A stretch of DNA of 6,674 bases, taken from the NCBI GenBank assembly GCA_014859075.1, contig JACUUW010000105.1:1-6674 (forward strand), given 5' to 3'. Below the pieces are notes generated by a model. It searched no databases and had not been told where the DNA came from. It saw only the letters and a list, made by a program, of their open reading frames with translations. A program made the translations under genes and the position numbers. Origin of the DNA: Desulforudis sp. GTDB taxonomy: Bacteria > Bacillota > Desulfotomaculia > Desulfotomaculales > Desulforudaceae. Shown here piece by piece: positions 5,643 to 6,674 of the stretch (its first letter is position 1; each line of letters begins with the position of its first letter).

Positions 5643-5680
5643 CGACTCCTTCTATTCCTTACAGGAGGCGATACTGTTTG
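5643..5680 (+). promoter_or_regulatory. sigH leader: SD that can be sequestered in a hairpin, then TTG start
   Basis: The SD AGGAGG (5663-5668) lies 9 bases before TTG 5678. CGACTCCT (5643-5650) can pair with AGGAGGCG (5663-5670): five pairs CTCCT/AGGAG, one A-G mismatch, then two more G-C pairs, with a 12-base loop. The whole SD core is in the stem. Because the predicted transcript starts near 5638, this hairpin would be almost the entire leader. Translational control of sigH is an inference. Confidence 0.5.
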
Positions 5681-6322
5681 AGCCTCAACCCCCAGCTTGA
5701 GACCACCCCGATCTACCTTACATTAGAAGATGAAAAAATCGTGGAACATGCTCGGGACGGCGACAGTGAAGCGTTGGAGTATCTTATCAACAAATACCGC
5801 CATTTTGTTCGGGCCAAGGCGAGGTCTTACTTTCTTATCGGCGCTGACCGGGAGGACATCATCCAGGAGGGAATGATCGGTCTGTACAAGGCCATTCGCG
5901 ACTTCCGCCTGGACAAACTGTCTTCATTTCGTGCTTTTGCGGAGCTCTGCATCACCAGACAGATCATTACGGCGATTAAGACCGCAACCCGGCAGAAGCA
6001 TATCCCCCTCAACTCTTATGTTTCCTTGAACAAACCGATTTACGACGAAGATTCGGACCGCACGTTGCTCGACGTCATCTCCGGTTCCAAGATCACCGAC
6101 CCCGAGGAACTGATAATCAGCCGGGAAGAGTTCGACGACATCGAGGGTAAAATCGGTGAATTGCTCAGCTCTCTGGAGTGGAGCGTGCTGATGTCCTACC
6201 TGGAGGGCAAGTCTTACCAGGAAATCGCCGAGGAACTGGACCGGCACGTCAAGTCGATCGACAACGCGCTGCAGCGGGTAAAGCGGAAACTGGAAAAATA
6301 CCTGGAAAGACGCGAAATGTAA
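5678..6322 (+). CDS. sigH: RNA polymerase sigma-H factor (Spo0H)
   Basis: Alternative sigma factor that directs transition-phase and early sporulation genes in Bacillus and Clostridia. The product is 214 residues (B. subtilis 218), and long stretches read as in the B. subtilis protein, including FVRAKARSYFLIGADRED, FAELCITRQIITAIKT and HVKSIDNALQRVKRKLE. Region 2 (about 30-110) covers core binding and -10 recognition. Region 4 (about 155-210) has the helix-turn-helix YLEGKSYQEIAEELDRHVKS for -35 recognition. No region 1.1 or 3 is obvious, as in the family. The TTG start at 5678 is supported by AGGAGG 9 bases upstream; the protein reads MSLNPQLETTPIY. It has its own sigma-A promoter and an SD-occluding leader. 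AT-richer codons than in upstream genes fit conservation rather than transfer. Its presence suggests an endospore-forming ancestry, though sporulation itself cannot be judged here. Confidence 0.97.
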   Translation: MSLNPQLETTPIYLTLEDEKIVEHARDGDSEALEYLINKYRHFVRAKARSYFLIGADREDIIQEGMIGLYKAIRDFRLDKLSSFRAFAELCITRQIITAIKTATRQKHIPLNSYVSLNKPIYDEDSDRTLLDVISGSKITDPEELIISREEFDDIEGKIGELLSSLEWSVLMSYLEGKSYQEIAEELDRHVKSIDNALQRVKRKLEKYLERREM

Positions 6323-6343
6323 TCGGTCAACTAATCAGTCAAC
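6321..6343 (+). repeat. Near-perfect 11-base direct repeat after sigH
   Basis: AATCGGTCAAC (6321-6331) and AATCAGTCAAC (6333-6343) differ at one base and have a 12-base period. The first copy includes the last two bases of the sigH stop. The core GTCAAC reappears inverted (GTTGAC, 6383-6388) at the -35 of the tRNA promoter about 40 bases further on. The rest of the gap up to that promoter is C/T/A-rich with no hairpin. Confidence 0.5.
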
Positions 6344-6383
6344 ATTCCACTTCCCAACTTCTCACCTCACATCTCCAAAACAG

Positions 6384-6413
6384 TTGACATCACAGGGGTA
6401 CATCTGCTACCAT
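6384..6413 (+). promoter_or_regulatory. Sigma-A promoter for tRNA-Thr
   Basis: A perfect -35, TTGACA (6384-6389), an 18-base spacer and TACCAT (6408-6413). The expected start is about 6420, which gives a leader of about 55 bases before the mature tRNA. Confidence 0.75.
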
Positions 6414-6436
6414 AGGAATGCGCTTCAGGCGTTTTG

Positions 6437-6465
6437 GACGGTGCGGGCGGAAAGCCAGCCCCGTC
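6437..6465 (+). other. Hairpin in the tRNA-Thr leader
   Basis: GACGG (6437-6441) pairs with CCGTC (6461-6465). Inside are GC/GC and GGC/GCC pairs separated by two symmetric mismatches, closed by a GGAAA loop. TGAATTTT follows, a weak T-run. It could be a partial attenuator, a weak terminator for sigH readthrough, or an RNase processing signal on the tRNA precursor. Confidence 0.35.
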
Positions 6466-6475
6466 TGAATTTTGG

Positions 6476-6550
6476 GCCGGCGTAGCTCAGTGGCAGAGCA
6501 GCTGATTTGTAATCAGCCGGTCGGGGGTTCGAGTCCCTCCGCCGGCTCCA
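6476..6550 (+). tRNA. tRNA-Thr (anticodon UGU)
   Basis: A complete cloverleaf of 75 bases including an encoded CCA. Acceptor GCCGGCG (6476-6482) pairs with CGCCGGC (6540-6546), with discriminator T and CCA at 6548-6550. D-stem GCTC/GAGC; anticodon stem GCTGA/TCAGC around loop TTTGTAA, anticodon TGT at 6508-6510 (reads ACA and related Thr codons). T-stem GGGGG/CCCTC with one G-T pair and loop TTCGAGT. It follows sigH and has its own promoter. Confidence 0.97.
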
Positions 6551-6575
6551 GCATAAATGCCGGTTGTGACTGTCC

Positions 6576-6604
6576 TTGTAAGTGACACCGGTATGTGATA
6601 CAAT
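6576..6604 (+). promoter_or_regulatory. Extended -10 promoter for initiator tRNA-Met
   Basis: TTGTAA (6576-6581), a 17-base spacer and TACAAT (6599-6604), with an extended -10 TG at 6596-6597. The expected start is about 6611, only about 8 bases before the mature tRNA. The tRNA may also be reached by readthrough from tRNA-Thr, since no T-rich terminator lies between. Confidence 0.7.
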
Positions 6605-6618
6605 AGATTCGTTGACGA

Positions 6619-6674
<56 letters not shown>

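Noticed and set aside
6559..6592. CCGGT...ACCGG hairpin between the two tRNAs as a terminator
   Set aside because: Short stem, no T-run, and it overlaps the -35/-10 of the second tRNA promoter.

Overview
The window is a conserved housekeeping stretch from a high-GC member of the Firmicutes, most likely a Clostridia/Peptococcaceae-type lineage (Desulfotomaculum, Pelotomaculum and Desulforudis are relatives of that kind). The inference rests on gene order (ispD-ispF, cysE, cysS, rlmB, yacP, sigH, then tRNAs), on a very clear sporulation-type sigma-H, and on Bacillus-like promoters and Shine-Dalgarno (SD) sites in GC-rich coding DNA. The genus is a guess from layout, not a database match.

Layout. 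Positions 2-859 hold the 3' part of a fused ispD-ispF reading frame (MEP isoprenoid pathway). Its stop codon lies inside an extended -10 promoter, followed at once by a terminator-like hairpin with a T-run. Next come cysE (969-1685) and cysS (1633-3111), which overlap by 53 bases: serine acetyltransferase for cysteine synthesis and cysteinyl-tRNA synthetase to charge the product. thyX (3153-3887), the flavin-dependent thymidylate synthase, follows. A gap of about 460 bases then holds a 13-base tandem repeat, a perfect 15-base-arm palindrome and a small minus-strand reading frame with strong GC3 bias. rlmB (23S rRNA 2'-O-methyltransferase) and yacP/rae1 (NYN endoribonuclease) form a tight pair at 4352-5580. 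sigH (5678-6322) has a near-consensus sigma-A promoter and a leader that can fold over its own SD. The last 350 bases hold two promoters, tRNA-Thr(UGU) and the first 56 bases of initiator tRNA-Met, cut by the window end.

How it fits together. Isoprenoid, cysteine/Cys-tRNA and dTMP supply sit beside translation-quality genes (rlmB, yacP) and the transition-phase sigma factor. Compared with the Bacillus subtilis order (ispD-ispF-gltX-cysE-cysS-mrnC-rlmB-yacP-sigH), gltX and mrnC are missing here and thyX is inserted. Several genes start at TTG or GTG.

I found no CRISPR, mobile element, defence system or clearly new multigene system. The points most worth a second look are regulatory and architectural: the fused ispDF with an internal ribosome-binding site, the stacked stop/promoter/terminator, the sigH leader hairpin, and the unexplained palindrome plus minus-strand small ORF.
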